Shown here piece by piece: positions 50,501 through 63,533 of a stretch of 64,000 nucleotides of DNA. A model generated the notes under the pieces. It saw nothing but the letters and a program-made list of their open reading frames with translations, was not told the origin of the DNA and did not search any database. Origin of the DNA: Rhynochetos jubatus (Eukaryota; Chordata; Aves; Eurypygiformes; Rhynochetidae); contig CM050659.1 in assembly GCA_027574665.1 (NCBI GenBank), forward strand, positions 23,909,001 to 23,973,000, in the 5' to 3' direction. A program made the position numbers and the translations under genes. The stretch's first letter is position 1, and each line of letters starts with the position of its first letter.

Positions 50501-53500
50501 TTTTCCACTCTTGCAGAGCCGTTGCACTTTACAAACCCTGGTAAGTTAAGTCTCATTATGGGAGGAAGGAAAAAAGACCTGACTAGAAATCAACTGGATT
50601 CTCAGCTTCCTTATGTGATCACCACAAAACCTGTTTATCTTAATCCTAAGTCTTTCTCTTCCTAGTCCGTGTTTTCTTGCTGGATTTTTATCACCTCAAA
50701 CCACCGAGTTTCAGTACTTCAGACTGAGATTTTTCTGGTCTTGCATCTCTAGATGCTGCTACGGTAAAACCAAAAATCTTTTACATCGTGTATGCCAGAC
50801 GTAAGGGACAGAGAAGTTACGTACCCTGGCCCAGACCTAAGAGAAAACCTTGCATTTCTTGATTCCTAGTGTTCTTTTTTCCCCACAAGTTCTTGTCCAA
50901 GGCGTGCCATGACAGAGTACCTTCCACAAGTGTAACTCAAGCTGTGTGGGATTAATAATTCACATTTTGTTCTAAAAGCAAATCAGAGTTAATTTTGTAT
51001 ATTTTCCTTCCACCATCAATACATTAGTTTCCCCATAAAGGAGACTCTCTGTTGCCTAGCATGCAGTGACTCATGCGTTATATAAGTAACGGAATCGTTT
51101 TATCGTTTACAGAGAAGAATGTTCTTGCTCATTATGTGGATGAAAGGAGATTGCTGCATTTCAAATGACATGTATAATTTAGACACTTATTTCTAGGACT
51201 GTTTGGAACAGGGAATGAAGAGAAACTAAAATGTTTGAAGTGACTTGAGTGCTTCATAGTTTTTAATGGGACTAGCAAAATACACAGACCAATAACTGTT
51301 AAGACTGTGCTAATGGAAGAATGGCTCTGAAACTTTAACACACTTTTTTTGTCTAATTATTTTAAGACATAAGTAGAAACTAGTATTTGACAGTCAGTAA
51401 AAACCTGCAAGGATCTCATATTTTTTTCTGCCAGCAGTTACCTGCTGTGCCACCAAAATGGAAAGAGAAATGGGAAATAGTGTTTCAGAAAGATTAGCCA
51501 GCTGGTACGGAAAGGGGCATGCCTGCGGCACTTGGCTCTTGCTGGGAGATTTTCTTCCTCACCTTTCTAAACGTTACACCTTAACTACAGAGTAAGAGCA
51601 TGGACTATTCTGTACTTCAGCAGTGCAGAGTTTATTCAAGTGAGAATTCAACCTCATCATTGTGGCTGTGTATTGAGAATTATTTAGTTAATTGTGTTCT
51701 TTTTAGCGTATAATGGTCAGCTAAATGAAACATGATTTCTGGAATTTTGAATCTGAACTACCCTCAAATGTTGCCATCTTCTGCAGATTAGCTTTGCAGG
51801 GAACATGGGTCTTCTTTAGAAAGCAGAATTCAGAATTTCTGATTCTATCTTCTCTCTCAGCCCAGTTTATTTATCTATTTACAGTTTAACAAGACAGCAG
51901 TCTCCATACCTCATGGACTGTTCATGACGGCAGCTAAATTTGTGTATTTCTCCAGCAAACTGGGCCAGCATTTTCTGAGATCTATGAATCTTTTAAGCAA
52001 ACGAATGGTCAGATACCTCTGAGCAGTGAGAGTGTGGCAGGCTCATATCCTAAATTTCGAACCCCCTGTAGAACTCAAGGAGAGATCTATGCCTTGTAAC
52101 AACCTCTCAAAACTGTCGCATTATTTATTTATATTCTGCTTCAAGGACAACACTTTTCAAGCCAAGAGATGACACAAAGGAGCCCTGGGCTGTATAAATA
52201 TAGAATCTTTTTATTTTTTTGGTTAATAGATACAGTACAATTTTGGACTACATAAGAAAGCGTTGTTTTCAGTGCATACATTCTTCAGACAGACAGGAAC
52301 AGGGCAGACAAACATTCCTTAGTGAGTATTACATGGCACTTAGTTTATTTCCTCCGAGTCCCAAGTTACTGGGTTTCCCCAGTTTTCATTAGCTGCTTTG
52401 ACAACTCAAGGTCTAAGGAAGAACGAATTGAGTAATAAGGATGTGCTGGCTCGTGTGGCACAGGAGTGTTGGGCAGGACAATGGGATGCTGCTCAGTTCA
52501 TGCCTGTAACCACGGCCCTCATGGCATCATATTGCTGGGCGGTCCGGTCCAGCAAGTTTTCCTTCTGTGTTCTCACAACATGAAAACAACATTCATCGGA
52601 CAAACAAGCCAGGCTTGGGCTCAACGCTTAGATCCTATACAGCGACTGACTCTGGACAGGGTCAAATCCAGAAGCCCTCCCTGAATTTTACTTGCATAAG
52701 ATGGTGCTGGTGTCAGTACTTTGGCAAAAATCTTCTTAGTTTTTGTGGCCTAGTATGAAACCAGAAAAATGGATTCCAGGGTTTGGCCATCGCTATTTGC
52801 AGGGAGGGACACAAGAATTATTGCTACCTTCTGTATTTTCCATTCACTTTATGATAAGAAAAAACACGATAGGCTGATCTCAGAATATGATACTGATCCT
52901 GGCTGATTCCTGTCTTCTGGAAAGCCCACTAATGCTTTAGCTTGTTATGTAACTATTTGCTAGAGACGTTTCCCTGGTGGTGTCCAGTTGGTGCTGATGA
53001 GAGCTAGAGACCATTGACCCAAGACCACATCCTTACAGCTGGAATAGGGCCAGATCCAATTTGCAAAGCAAGACAGGACCTGACAAGGCAGTGCCAACGC
53101 TCGACGTGAAGGATGGTTGAGAAGATAAGTCATAACCTGTTGACTGGCCAGTTACAGGCTTACAAGCCATCTAACATTCCTACAGTGTACAGGAGCAGTA
53201 TACAGAGAGTAGTGCCTGGGCAGTGGGTTATCCCAGGCATTTGCCAAGCAGGCTAACTGTGGGGTCGTGTCTGTGTTAGTGGGATGTCTTCAGCACAGCA
53301 GTTTATGCCTGCAGGCAGCCTTAAATGCTTAACACACTTAAACACACTTCAGCATTCAGTGGGTTCAAATGTCAGTGGCTGTGTTTGAGACTATTGCTCA
53401 GACTTTTTTTTTAATTTGAACTTCCTTGATAGCCTCAGTAGGGCATGTGGGCCCAGCATCCTGGTTAGGACCTCCTTGTCAGGGTAACTTGGAAGAAACC

Positions 53501-56500
53501 TAATTGTCTGAGCAAGGACTAGGAGAAAGATGAGATTCACGTAGATAATCACCAACCTTTGTTTTGTTCCAGATACCAATATTGAAAAATCAGTAGATTA
53601 AAAAGCTTCTCACATTTGGGGAAGGAGTCACAGAGGCTTCCAGCAAACAAGATAAACTACTTTCTCTTGCCTGTTTTGGATTTTTTTAATGTGGAAAAAC
53701 TGCCTTCAGATTATCTAGTTCAGCCTCTGCAAGAGCAGAACGTACAGGAAATAGCGGAGTGAAATGACTCCGACACCCAATATTGTTTAGAAAGCAGAGA
53801 AAAGGGATCCAAAGGGACTGTGAAGAGCAAATATCAAGAAATAGATGAAAAGAAGAGATAGGAAACCAGATAGGTAAAAACTCCAATAACATGCAGGTGA
53901 AGGCACTTGGACATCTCCGTGACAGAGAAGACAACACATTTCTGTGGTGAGCTCTGAGTTCCTTCGCCCTCGTTCTCTGGGGTTACAAGAGGACAAAACC
54001 AGTAGGAGTAAGCACCGTTAAAGAAAACAAAGGTACGTGTGTTAATAGAGATACCACTGAGCTCAGTCAGGTTAGATAAAGCAGGTGGCTGACAGGAGTC
54101 GACTAAGAATCCCTGAGAAGTCTGAAAAAATAATAAACATCACATCATTTAAACAATTTGGCCCTTCTGGTCCTCTAGCCAATATATCAGCCTGGAGTTA
54201 AAACAGGGGCAGTGAAAATTCCTCGCCTTTACCTTGAGCCACATGGCGATGCTTCCAGGAATGAGATTAACCTGCCAAATTCCTCCAGATCCCTGTTTCC
54301 TAACTGAAACTAAATAACACGGAGAATAAGTGAGAGCCAGAGATACTCACAGCCGAGGGAACTGCTATGGCATGGCACTAGTGGGGTACTGTAAACTGGA
54401 GCCTGGCCTGCAAGCATTAGTGAAATGTTTAGTAACAATACGTAACTGTTATGTTTGGGTATCTCTCTTTTGACTAAAATGTTACAAATTTTACCATATA
54501 AATGAATCACTATATTTGTTTCTACTGGGTAAACTATATACATCATTGTAATGAAAGAACAATAATTAAATTAAGGGAGGAGAGAAAAGGACAAACAAAA
54601 TATTAGTAAATAAAATAGAAGACATATGTTCAGTAATACTTTTCAGGCAATACTTTTGCTTGTTACATTTACTATAAGGAGGGAAAATATCTTCCACTCA
54701 GAATAAACATTGGAAACACAGCTGCCCAAATACGAGTCACTTGCCATTTCCAGAACACTTGAGGGCCATACCGTGGGTTCTGCTCTCTGAAGAAATGGCC
54801 ATCCATACTGCTTGAGGAGGCTGGTGACTCAGCCACCGCACAGGAGCCCTCAGTTTTTGTGGGGCTGTCAATGCAACCAGTGTTTTAGAACGTGTCTCGA
54901 GCACTCGAGCTTCTGCTCTGTTCCCACATCATCTCAGGCGATGCAGAAAGGCTGGTGGGTGTCACCGAGAGCCAGCATGCGACCTGGCTGCCAGCGCTCC
55001 TTTCGAGTGTCCGCTTGGGTCCTGCTCCGGAAACAGGCTTCGTGTTCCTCCGGTCTCAGAGAAACCTCCACAGTTCATCCTTGGTACAGTGGAAAGGTGA
55101 TACGCTCAGCTCTCTGAGAAGCAGAGAGTTCACCCAGCAGTGTTTCCCATTCTTTTTCAGAACACAGAGCATACTTGCAGGGTTTTTTCCCTATATGTAC
55201 TTCTTTTAAAGTTTATAAGCAAAGGTCTTTAAACATTGTCATTTTCTCACCCTACAGAACAAGGCACAGTAACAAACCATCTCACACTGATGCCATTAAC
55301 AGCTGAGACAGACAAACTGTCTGCACCTTCTTCTATTTGCCACATGAATAAATTATTTCCAAATGAAGTGATTGATTATCTGATCAGAGCTATGGATAGT
55401 TAATGTACTGTTTGCTGAAAAAACAATCCAATGAGCTTTCTGGGGCTCATCAGATGAATTCTTTCCCAGTAGTTTCTTCTGTGATCAGCTCTACTTAATA
55501 CACAGGTACTAAAATACAAAGAAGTGCAAAAATGACCCCTGTAGTAAAGCCACTAGAGACCACAGCTAGCTGGCAGGTCCACTATGAACAAGGGGCTCGG
55601 GAGTCACTGCAGGTGATTTTCTTAACACACCGGATTGGAAGTCAAGGAGAACAAGCAGCGCAGTTCCCAAGAACCCGTACTTCAGCATTCACAGTTAACA
55701 TGGCTTGGGGTTTGGAGATTTGTTTCCCCCTCTGTTAATACCTGAGGCTTGTTTGTGTTTAATTCAATGGAACCAACTGTAACCGATCACCTAGAAGTGT
55801 TTTCTTCAGTGCTGCGAGGGTGTTGAGGAGGTCTTTGCCAAGGTAATGGAATTTTGGGGTTTTTCTTTACTTTGTAATCATGAAGAAAAACACTTTTTCT
55901 CTGAAGAAGTCAAATCAGTGTTGTGCAGACCTGGGAAGAGACTGTACAGAAGTCATTTACAGGTCTAGCTTATAACGTAGGAGGTCTTTTTGGTCAATGA
56001 GCATCTTTCTTATCATCGCTTTTTGTACTTGCAACCTAGATACTTTTTCCCTTCCCAGATCTCTGAAGTCAGCTCTGATTGTTACATAGCACATTGACTG
56101 ACCAGGACTATTTGCTTGTTTATGAAGTTGTGAGCATGTACGGGGCATGCATGGCACTGGGTGCACACGCTTGCAGACCAACTGTCCCTGCCACACAGCT
56201 TTTGGGGGGGGGGGGGGGGGCAACACGCTTCGAATTTCTCACGTGAGAACTTGTGACCCACCCAGTCTTGCATGATTTAGGCTACAAAAAAGCGCTTTGG
56301 ATTGCCATGAGCCCATGGAGGGGTTAGATGCAGAGGGCATTGCATATCATACCAGTATCGACCTTGGCAAGACACTCAGTGACAAACATATGTCACATAT
56401 GCTTACAGTTTGGCCTGGGCTAGCATTCCCGGGGTGGACTGTTGGGCATCTGCCACTGAATCCAAAGGAAATGCCTTTTTTTTTTCTTTTTAGTAAATAG

Positions 56501-57268
56501 CCTGTGTGCAGAAAGAAAACCTAGAGATGCTGCTACCCTGCTAGTGCCTCAAGAGTGCATGTGCGTGTGTGTGTAGCTCTCACGTTGTCAGTGTCTGATG
56601 CACATCCACACTAACACGTGCACGCGCGGTGGGGAATTCTGTCTATCCAAGCTTAAGGAGGTTCTTATTCAAGGCATTGCAGTCATTACAGATGCACCTC
56701 CATCAAGGTTCCCTGTTGCATGTCTGCTAACTAAATTGCTGTTTGAACACGGAGAAACCCCAGGGAACCAGATTTAACCACACTGTATGCCCTGGAGGCA
56801 CAAAAGACCAGCTGCCTCTTGGTACATAAGTACTATCTGCTTTCCCTGTGCCATAGCCTTTCCAGGAGTGTATCCTCTAGGCAGTGGAAATTACCAAAAT
56901 TGTAACCAAAGTATTTTGGATTTCAAAATATCTCAGAAATATTCATGGGAGGAGAGATCCCAAGTTAAGAATGATGCTTCCATTTCAGACTTTCTCCAAA
57001 AGCAAAACATTAGTGTGGGTGGCTGTTTCTTCCAACTGATCCCTTACAGCATCATACTAAACAATCCCTGCAGGATGTCTGCAGGATCAGTAGCGTGATC
57101 TTGTTTTCACAACTAGCTTGACATGACTCTTGGTGACTTTTATGGAGTAAAATGTGAATGGAGGAACTTGTAAATCTGCAAATGCTGATGACCAGTCCTA
57201 GGGAGGGGAGGAAGGAGTGGAGGCAGCTCTGGGTTTCAGCTCCCACTTAAAATTCTGAGAGACAGAAT
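50501..57268. other. 3' flank of KDRL, no gene seen
   Basis: About 6.8 kb lying downstream of the KDRL stop. It contains a G17 homopolymer (56204-56220) and a TG/CA-rich stretch at about 56555-56630. No supported exon. Confidence 0.55.
56204..56220 (+). repeat. G17 homopolymer
   Basis: Seventeen consecutive G on the plus strand (C on the KDRL sense strand), about 1.3 kb beyond the KDRL stop. Long G runs are unstable in replication and sequencing, so the exact length may vary or be an assembly estimate. Confidence 0.95.
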
Positions 57269-57274
57269 TTTAAT
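57269..57274 (-). terminator. possible KDRL polyadenylation signal (ATTAAA)
   Basis: TTTAAT on the plus strand reads ATTAAA on the minus strand, about 220 bp after the KDRL stop codon. It is the commonest variant poly(A) hexamer, but other sites further downstream cannot be excluded. Confidence 0.3.
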
Positions 57275-57492
57275 TTACTGCATATGTTGCAATAGGCCTT
57301 TAAAGATAGCAAAGAAGAGGCTCTTAATATGTTTCTATTCACTTCAGAGAGGTGCCAGCAGAAACATATAAACCGTTGTCCTGTCAGATTCCCCTCCCGT
57401 TTTTACCCAGCCCCTTTATCCAGGCATGGAGGCTTGTAAGAATCTAGCAGGGGTCAGAGAGCTTCAAGACGCCCTGTGCCGGGTTGGGCTGA

Positions 57493-57703
57493 TTACACTG
57501 GAGGGGCTGAGTAGTGAATGACGGAGTTGTAATCTGGAGGTGGGCTGTGGCATTCCAGGTTTGGATCCATAGGAAGGAGAACAGAGTCTTCCAGTGTGAA
57601 GTCCATGGTGTCCTCATCTACCTGTACTGACGGCTGGTATTTGACAGCCTCGCGCTCGTGATCAGATAATATGGACTCCTTGCTCTTGGTGACTGCTCTC
57701 CGC
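57493..57703 (-). CDS. KDRL: KDRL (VEGFR4) last coding exon: C-terminal cytoplasmic tail
   Basis: Final coding exon of a VEGF-receptor tyrosine kinase, a plasma-membrane receptor acting in endothelium; this part is the intracellular tail after the kinase domain. It starts after a strong acceptor (TTTGTTCTCAACAG|G, phase 2) and encodes 69 full codons plus TAA at 57493-57495. Near its start [12 protein letters not shown] parallels FLT1 VTSKSKESGLSD, and the C-terminus [17 protein letters not shown] parallels the FLT1 ending ([16 protein letters not shown] from memory). The two tail tyrosines are conserved in place and are candidate autophosphorylation/SH2 sites, by analogy with FLT1. The middle is acidic ([12 protein letters not shown]). 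Neighbouring CDX4 favours KDRL over FLT1, which sits beside CDX2/FLT3. KDR and FLT4 tails differ more. The kinase domain is off the right edge. Confidence 0.88.
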
Positions 57704-59459
57704 CTGTTGAGAACAAACAGCACAATTTGTTGACCCTGTCTCCATGTGTAATTAATGGTAAAACTATTAAATTAAAATCTATATAAAGCATTTTAATTTA
57801 CCATTGCAGCATCCTGTAAGACAGCGACGTTTTACAGTTTGGAAGGGAATGGAATTAGGTATTTCAAATAACTTGGTGTTTTGAAAGTAGATTCAGGACT
57901 GAATCCAGCAGTCCTGTTGGCCTGTCTTTTTAGCTTACCACATTTCAGTGCACTCTATGTATCTTAGTTATGAATGCACCTGTCCTCTGCATACAGTAAT
58001 ATCCTCTCTCATTGTTCTGACACAGGTCAGTAAAAATTTGACTTTTCTGAAAGCAGAGCTGAAGGCTATGACTTTTCTTTAAGTATAATAAAGGATGATA
58101 TAATGAATAATCTATGACAGACTCTAATTTAAAATGATACTGAAAGCAAGAGTGCGTGTTGAACACACTACTGCAGTGTAGGGCAAAATCTCTCTTCTGT
58201 TCTCTAGCCCTTTAAAATTACTGAGCAGCACGCTAGCGAAGGGCAGCGCTTTTCAACATGACAACTGCTGGCCTGTACCTGATGCTATGAAAGAGAGCCA
58301 ACTTTCATTTTCTGCTGTCTTCCCCTATTAGCTGTGATGAAGGCGGTGGGAGAGAATCAACTTACGTCACATGGAGCAACCTGAATGTTAAAAGTAGGAG
58401 AACCCTGGAGAGGATTTGTATCACAAGGTGACCTTGAGGAACAGCATGTGTTGTGGAGATAAAAAAAGGTACTTTCTGTCTACACTACCTTAAAAATAAT
58501 GTTTTGTTAAGCCTGGTTTCTTCCATCTGAAGAATTAATTGGAAGAGGTCCGGATAACTTAGGGTTGGTTCTCCAAAGGATCCCAATGTGAGAATGGCTT
58601 TTGAACTTCTCCGCTGTGCTTAGGGACCCTTTAACACGCATCCCGTGGGAATAAGCCTCTCAGACTGATTATGGCATTGCGCATGTCTCAATTCAGAACG
58701 GCTTACGCATGAGTCTGGGAGAAGTTAAAATCAGGCCGTGCTCAAGCACTTTGTGTGTATAGTTCATGTGTATCTAAAGGAGCATAAAGCTACATTCTAA
58801 TGACCCTAAATCAAAAGTGAATAGTCAACAGTTCATCAAATGTTTGTATAATTCATGACGCTGATTTTCTCTGTGCTGCTGCAGTGCTTCCAGTCCCCAG
58901 CAGTTGATCAGGGATTCAGCGTGGTGCTTAGGGAGAAAGCAATGTTCCTGCTCTAGGAAACAAAACAATAGCTAAGGACAGATACAGTAATTGGAGGAAG
59001 AGGAACAAAAATCATGAATAGGAGAAGCATCAGATCCAAGACACCAACTGTGTGCTGTCATGTTTTTGTGATGGTACAGCAGAGAGCGCCGCTGCAGGCT
59101 GAAGAGCAGGCTGATGCTTGGCTTGACACAGCTGTACTATAGAGCAGGCCCAGCTCCTTTCAGCTGTGAAAGGGTAAATATGTCCTGCTAGGTTATGCTA
59201 CTGTGACTTTAGAAGTGGTGGTAACTTGCCTCTGAATCTGGAATCTGACAAAAGCTCCAGTTTTCCCCCAAAGCTGCAGATATGCTCAGTCTGGCTGACA
59301 GAACGAGTGTCAGTATCTTCACTTACAGTTTTTGCTAATTCTGAAAAGGTCATGAGTGTGCATGGCTAGTGCAGCCCATCGGCTAGAGCAGAACACTGGT
59401 TTATGATCTGTGCACAACCACACTGAACAGCCTGCAGGGTCCATCTGTAAATTACATAC
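57704..59459 (-). other. KDRL: KDRL last intron
   Basis: The intron lies between the predicted penultimate exon (donor GTATGT at 59459) and the last coding exon (acceptor AACAG at 57704). It holds a CTCF-like site at 59076 and otherwise no recognised feature. Confidence 0.55.
59076..59090 (+). promoter_or_regulatory. CTCF-like site in KDRL last intron
   Basis: ACAGCAGAGAGCGCC matches 13 of 15 positions of the CTCF core consensus, failing at position 1 and at one G of the GG pair. Plus orientation, as at 8100 and 37951. Confidence 0.35.
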
Positions 59460-59570
59460 CCCTTGGGGGAGTATATGGAGTAGGTGAGACTCCGCATATC
59501 GCAGTCCATGAAGCCAGTCATTCTAAGCCACGAGCTGGTATATTCAGCCAAATTCAGATGTAACAAACAG
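59460..59570 (-). CDS. KDRL: KDRL predicted penultimate coding exon (tail)
   Basis: A 111-base exon predicted from splice signals, phase and weak similarity. The donor CCCAAGGG|GTATGT is strong and leaves phase 2, exactly what the last exon needs. The acceptor is less certain: GTTGCAG|C at 59571 is used here, but CCAG|C and TTAG|A sites further in keep the same phase and would shorten the exon. The 36 full codons end in TYSIYSPKG. SSWLRMTGF and the following Asp/Arg-Ser stretch sit where FLT1 has SPMLKRFTWTD, immediately before the KSKES block. If correct, the join reads [14 protein letters not shown]. Membership could fail if the frame is open by chance. Confidence 0.55.
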
Positions 59571-59639
59571 CTGCAACTCTAATCAGCTGCAGTGGGAGGT
59601 TGGCTGCTTTGTCATTGGCCTGATTTTAGTGTCCTGTGG

Positions 59640-59750
59640 TGGCTTTCCACAGCGCGTTTGCACCTCCAGCTTTGTCTCCAGGAAGTGAACCCAGGAGCCC
59701 TGAGCTGTAAGAGCCAGCCCACCATGCCTGCACAGCTAGAATAAACGTGG
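59640..59750 (-). repeat. possible tRNA-derived SINE relic
   Basis: The minus strand contains CCTGGGTTCACTTCCTGGAG, close to a tRNA B box (GGTTCRANNCC) and its MIR-type surroundings, preceded by a GGCATGGTGGGCTGGCTC block. No clear tail; low confidence. Confidence 0.25.
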
Positions 59751-62394
59751 GTCCTGTGACTGCTAAAATGCAAAGGCAGGGATTACAGACGAAAGCCAAC
59801 ATTACCATGCTTTTAGAGCTGCACAAGGCACTGAAACCGGTCGAGTGGCAAAGCAGAAATTCTAAAATAAATAGTAACCCTGAGAACATCAACAAAAATG
59901 TAGCACACTCTGCTTTCACAATCTCAGTTTTTGCTCTTTGTCCAGAGAAAAACGTGAGTGGAAACTTCTGCATAGTGCACATTTGGCAGCTGTCCCTGTC
60001 TATACGTACACACTTGCTCTGTAGATAAATTCTTCCCTGGCATGAGCAATGGGAGCACAACTTTGCTTCTCTGTTTATTTATGAATTTTTCTTTCTGTTG
60101 CTCGGTTCTATTGACTCGTGTCAGACAATTCCATGGATGCCAGGTATTAAAGTTGTCAGTGGAGACAGAGAGAAGCTTGAAAGTATCTGTTTAACTTGGC
60201 CCCTAGCCTGCATATCTCAGAGTGCTGGAGAAAAATAAATGGTATTAGGGTTTAGTCTGGCCACAGAATGGGAAATTTTGAGACCCATGTAGACTCCCAG
60301 CAAGCGTTCTTGTTAGGTTTCTAACCCTGTAGGTCCAGAGACTGGATATCTGGGAATGACTCTGCCTATCACTGACATCATGCTGGTGTTTGCAGAAGGA
60401 CTCAAATACTGGCATCTAATATTTGCTCCAGAGACAGAAAGCTGATGAGTTAGGGCAGAAGCAAGTTTGTCATTAGCTGTCTTATGGCAGACTAAACTGT
60501 AATTAACTGTCAAAACTATTCCTTTCATCTAAATGCATTTCCCAAATTAAAGCTATCCAAGGGTCTTTGCATTTTTCCCTTTAATGCTCCAGACACTCCA
60601 GTCTGCTCTTTTCATGGCGGCACCGGGGAAACGTACATATGCTTGGACCGTATATTGAAAAACGAGTCTGCAGCCTCCCTTTTCTCTCTGTCCTTGAAAT
60701 CTCAGCTGCCACACTGCATCAGGTAATCAGTCCATCTGTATCTTGCCTCCGCCGTGGTCAGTACTTGATGCCTCCGAGGAGAGCAAAAACCCCTCTATGC
60801 TCCCTTTATGCCAGTTGTACTCCCCAGTATAAGTCAGAAAAATTCTCCCTGAGCCCCACTGATGAAACTTTTTCTGACTAAAGGCATTAGATTTGATTAA
60901 TCAGACAATTATGAAGCTACAGAAGTTAAGAATGGTTATGTAATTAAATAATTTCATGAAAACCTAGCCATTACTTGGTTCAGTGCTCCTCCTGGGTTGG
61001 CACTGCCAGTACCCAAAAGGTATTTCCTTAGTGACTTTGCCTCTGCCTGACTTCGGCGTGCTGCAGCTGCAGAGAGATGTTCAGTTTCGATAAATCTGCT
61101 CATAACTGTGAGCGCCTCAGCCCAGTCCCACGTGACTGTCGGGATTCTCACCGCGGCGCAATACTGAGGATTAGGCATGTGAATACCGTGACGTTCAACT
61201 GAAACATGTTTGCTCGCTGACCCACGCTGGTCACGTTTCACACAATGACCACCTGAAAACTCGTCTGTCCTTGCAAAGCTGTGTGCCGTTTGAGGCAGGA
61301 TAAGGGGAAGGATGGGAATCTGAGCGCTGCCGTTTCCTGACCTCAAGCAGGTTTTGTACCTAAAGGACCCGCGTTCACAACGTGCCTGTGTCTGTGGGGT
61401 GCTGGCTGGGGAAACGTTTCGCACAGTGTGGTGAGCTGGCTTCAGCCTTTGTCCGTAGGCAGAGCTGAGACTAGAGTTAGCCGAGGCACAGCACTGGCCT
61501 CCTCTCTTTCAGGAGGACACCTCCAAGCTAGGAGGTTTGTGGGGGGAGCACAGAAGTGAGAAAGCACTGAAGGAAACAATGCTAGGAGATTAGAAGAATG
61601 CAAATATTTGCTGTGCTATGTCAGATTTCGGGGTACAGGTGAAGCTGAAAAGTCTAGGATTTCAGCTCGATGAAGGAAAATGTAGCCTGAATAGTAATAA
61701 TTTTTCACAATCTTTTTTAAGTTTCCTGAAGAGGTGTCAAAGTTGTTTAGAAGATTCCACAGAGGAAAAATCCTGTAATAACTAGGAGGCCTAAGTGACC
61801 TGATGAGGCTTTTTCATCCTACTGTATGAACCAGAGATTTGGGTTAGAGGTAGAAAAATAGTGAAATTGTCAAAGAGCTGGGAAATCATTACTGAGCTGT
61901 TTATTTTACATGAGAAGGAGCCAGTTTCTATCAGCCTAAGTCTCAGGGTCAATGACTTGAAGAGGAGCATGAAGAAAGAGAGGTGACGGTAAGAAAATCA
62001 CCCTATCAGCGAGGGACGGCAGTACCAGGTGTAGCACTTACTCCCAGCGCTGTGGGCAGCTCTTAGTGCTTTGCAATAAGGTGCCCAAGTACCTTGCCCT
62101 CAGCAGGGAAAACTAATAGGCTATTGTGTCCGTGTAGAAATTCCGGCCTTGTGCAGAAGCTGTGTTTAGGGAAAGATGAGAAATTGGGCTGAGCATTGCC
62201 AAGTGGAGCAGTTTGTCTCATGACCACATCTCATAATAACATGTGGGAGCTTCAGGGCTTTATAACAGCTTTCATAGGTGTTTAATGAGGCACAGAGAGA
62301 TTAATTTTGTTTAATTTTTCTGCAATGAAAGAAATAAAAGGGTTATTTTTTCTTCTAATAGCTATGACTGATTCACAGTTTGTGTTAATATGTT

Positions 62395-62470
62395 TTAGAT
62401 GGGGTGCTGCGCACTAGGAAAACAGGCCTGGGTTCGCCTCCGGCAGTATCAGTGTGTCAGTAGTCTGCCG
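62395..62470 (+). repeat. possible MIR/tRNA-derived SINE relic
   Basis: GCCTGGGTTCGCCTCCGGC has a near-complete tRNA B box (GGTTCGNNTCC) within a MIR-like context and is followed by a GTGTGTCAGTAG stretch. The rest is too diverged to confirm a family. Confidence 0.3.
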
Positions 62471-63533
62471 AGAACTCAAGGGGATCAAGAATTTATTGTT
62501 TTGAAGCACTTCTAAATGCAAAGGACAGCTAGAATACAGTTTTAACAGCCCAAAGTAACCCGCTCACAAGTACACATCGCCGTGCACGTATGGCGAAGCT
62601 GGTCAGCTGTCCCTGACACTAGCTCCAGCACTCCACATGCAGTGAGGTGAAAAGCGCTGCAGCCAACACCAGGCTGGGGACCACAGCCTGTCACAATTCT
62701 TTTAGTCCTTGCCACTGTACGCAGATAGTATAATCCTAGAAAGAAAGGTGGCTTACATAACTCCTGAGTAGCTACTCAAAGTTACTTGTATTTTGGAGAG
62801 CTTAAGTCAGGTCATAGTGCAAGGTGCAAGTACATTTGCTATCTCAGCGTGCTTGTCACAGAATAAACTTCTGAAACTAAGCTCTGCTACGGAGCACACC
62901 TCATTTCCATGCCTCATTTTTCTGAGATGGTGCGAACGGATTCTAACCCGATCAGCTGGGCTGCACTTCTGTTGGGTGCCTTGCATTTGGACATGATGCT
63001 TGATGCTGCCGAGTAAAATCAGTCTGTTGCAGTATTGTTGACTTGCCGTAGGCCCAGCTTGGCTTTGGCAAAGGCAGAGCCCTCGGTGATGGGATCTGGC
63101 TGGAGCATCCAGGGCCCAGGGCGTATCAGCTGAGCCTCAGTCAGCTGGTGTCATGGGACCTGGCCAGGACCAGAGAAGTAATTTCAGAGCAACTGAGGAT
63201 AATTGGGCTGGGGGGGTGGAAGAGAAAGGCACGGAGGGAGGACAACTGAGCAGATACCAAACCTATTAGAATTTTAAACAGTAACTTGATTATAGAGTCT
63301 CTGGGAGAATTTTCAAGCAGTGCTTGGCAGTAGCCTGTTAATATTATAAAGAAAGCTGACACCAGAGTCATCGCAGCATTAAACCCCTCTACGCTGGATG
63401 TGCTTCCTTGCATGCCGACTCCAGTGTCATTGTCCTGGTCTATGTTCCTGTCTCTCACTGCAGCTGCTGTTGTGACTTTATACTTGGGCTGTATGACATG
63501 CTTAGAGCTCAGAAATGGTTAGTCCAGTCTAAC

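Larger units (their letters stand above)
59571..63533 (-). other. KDRL: KDRL intron with SINE-like relics
   Basis: A predicted intron of about 4 kb. It carries two possible tRNA-SINE relics (59640-59750 and 62395-62470). A 156-codon minus-strand open frame at 60954-61424 has no splice phase compatible with the flanking exons and is treated as chance. Confidence 0.5.

Noticed and set aside
50123-50527. 134-codon minus-strand frame that looks protein-like near its start
   Set aside because: It mostly overlaps the CR1 fragment at 50225-50500, and the frame is a by-product of the CR1 3' region.
60954-61424. 156-codon minus-strand open frame inside the predicted KDRL intron
   Set aside because: It shows no VEGF-receptor similarity, and the flanking predicted exons already join in phase without it. 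Ala/Arg/Ser-rich composition and the expected number of such ORFs in 64 kb point to chance.
62281-62330. GAGGCACAGAGAGATTAA considered as a MIR fragment
   Set aside because: Only one short block matches, with no second block in order, so it was not listed as an element.
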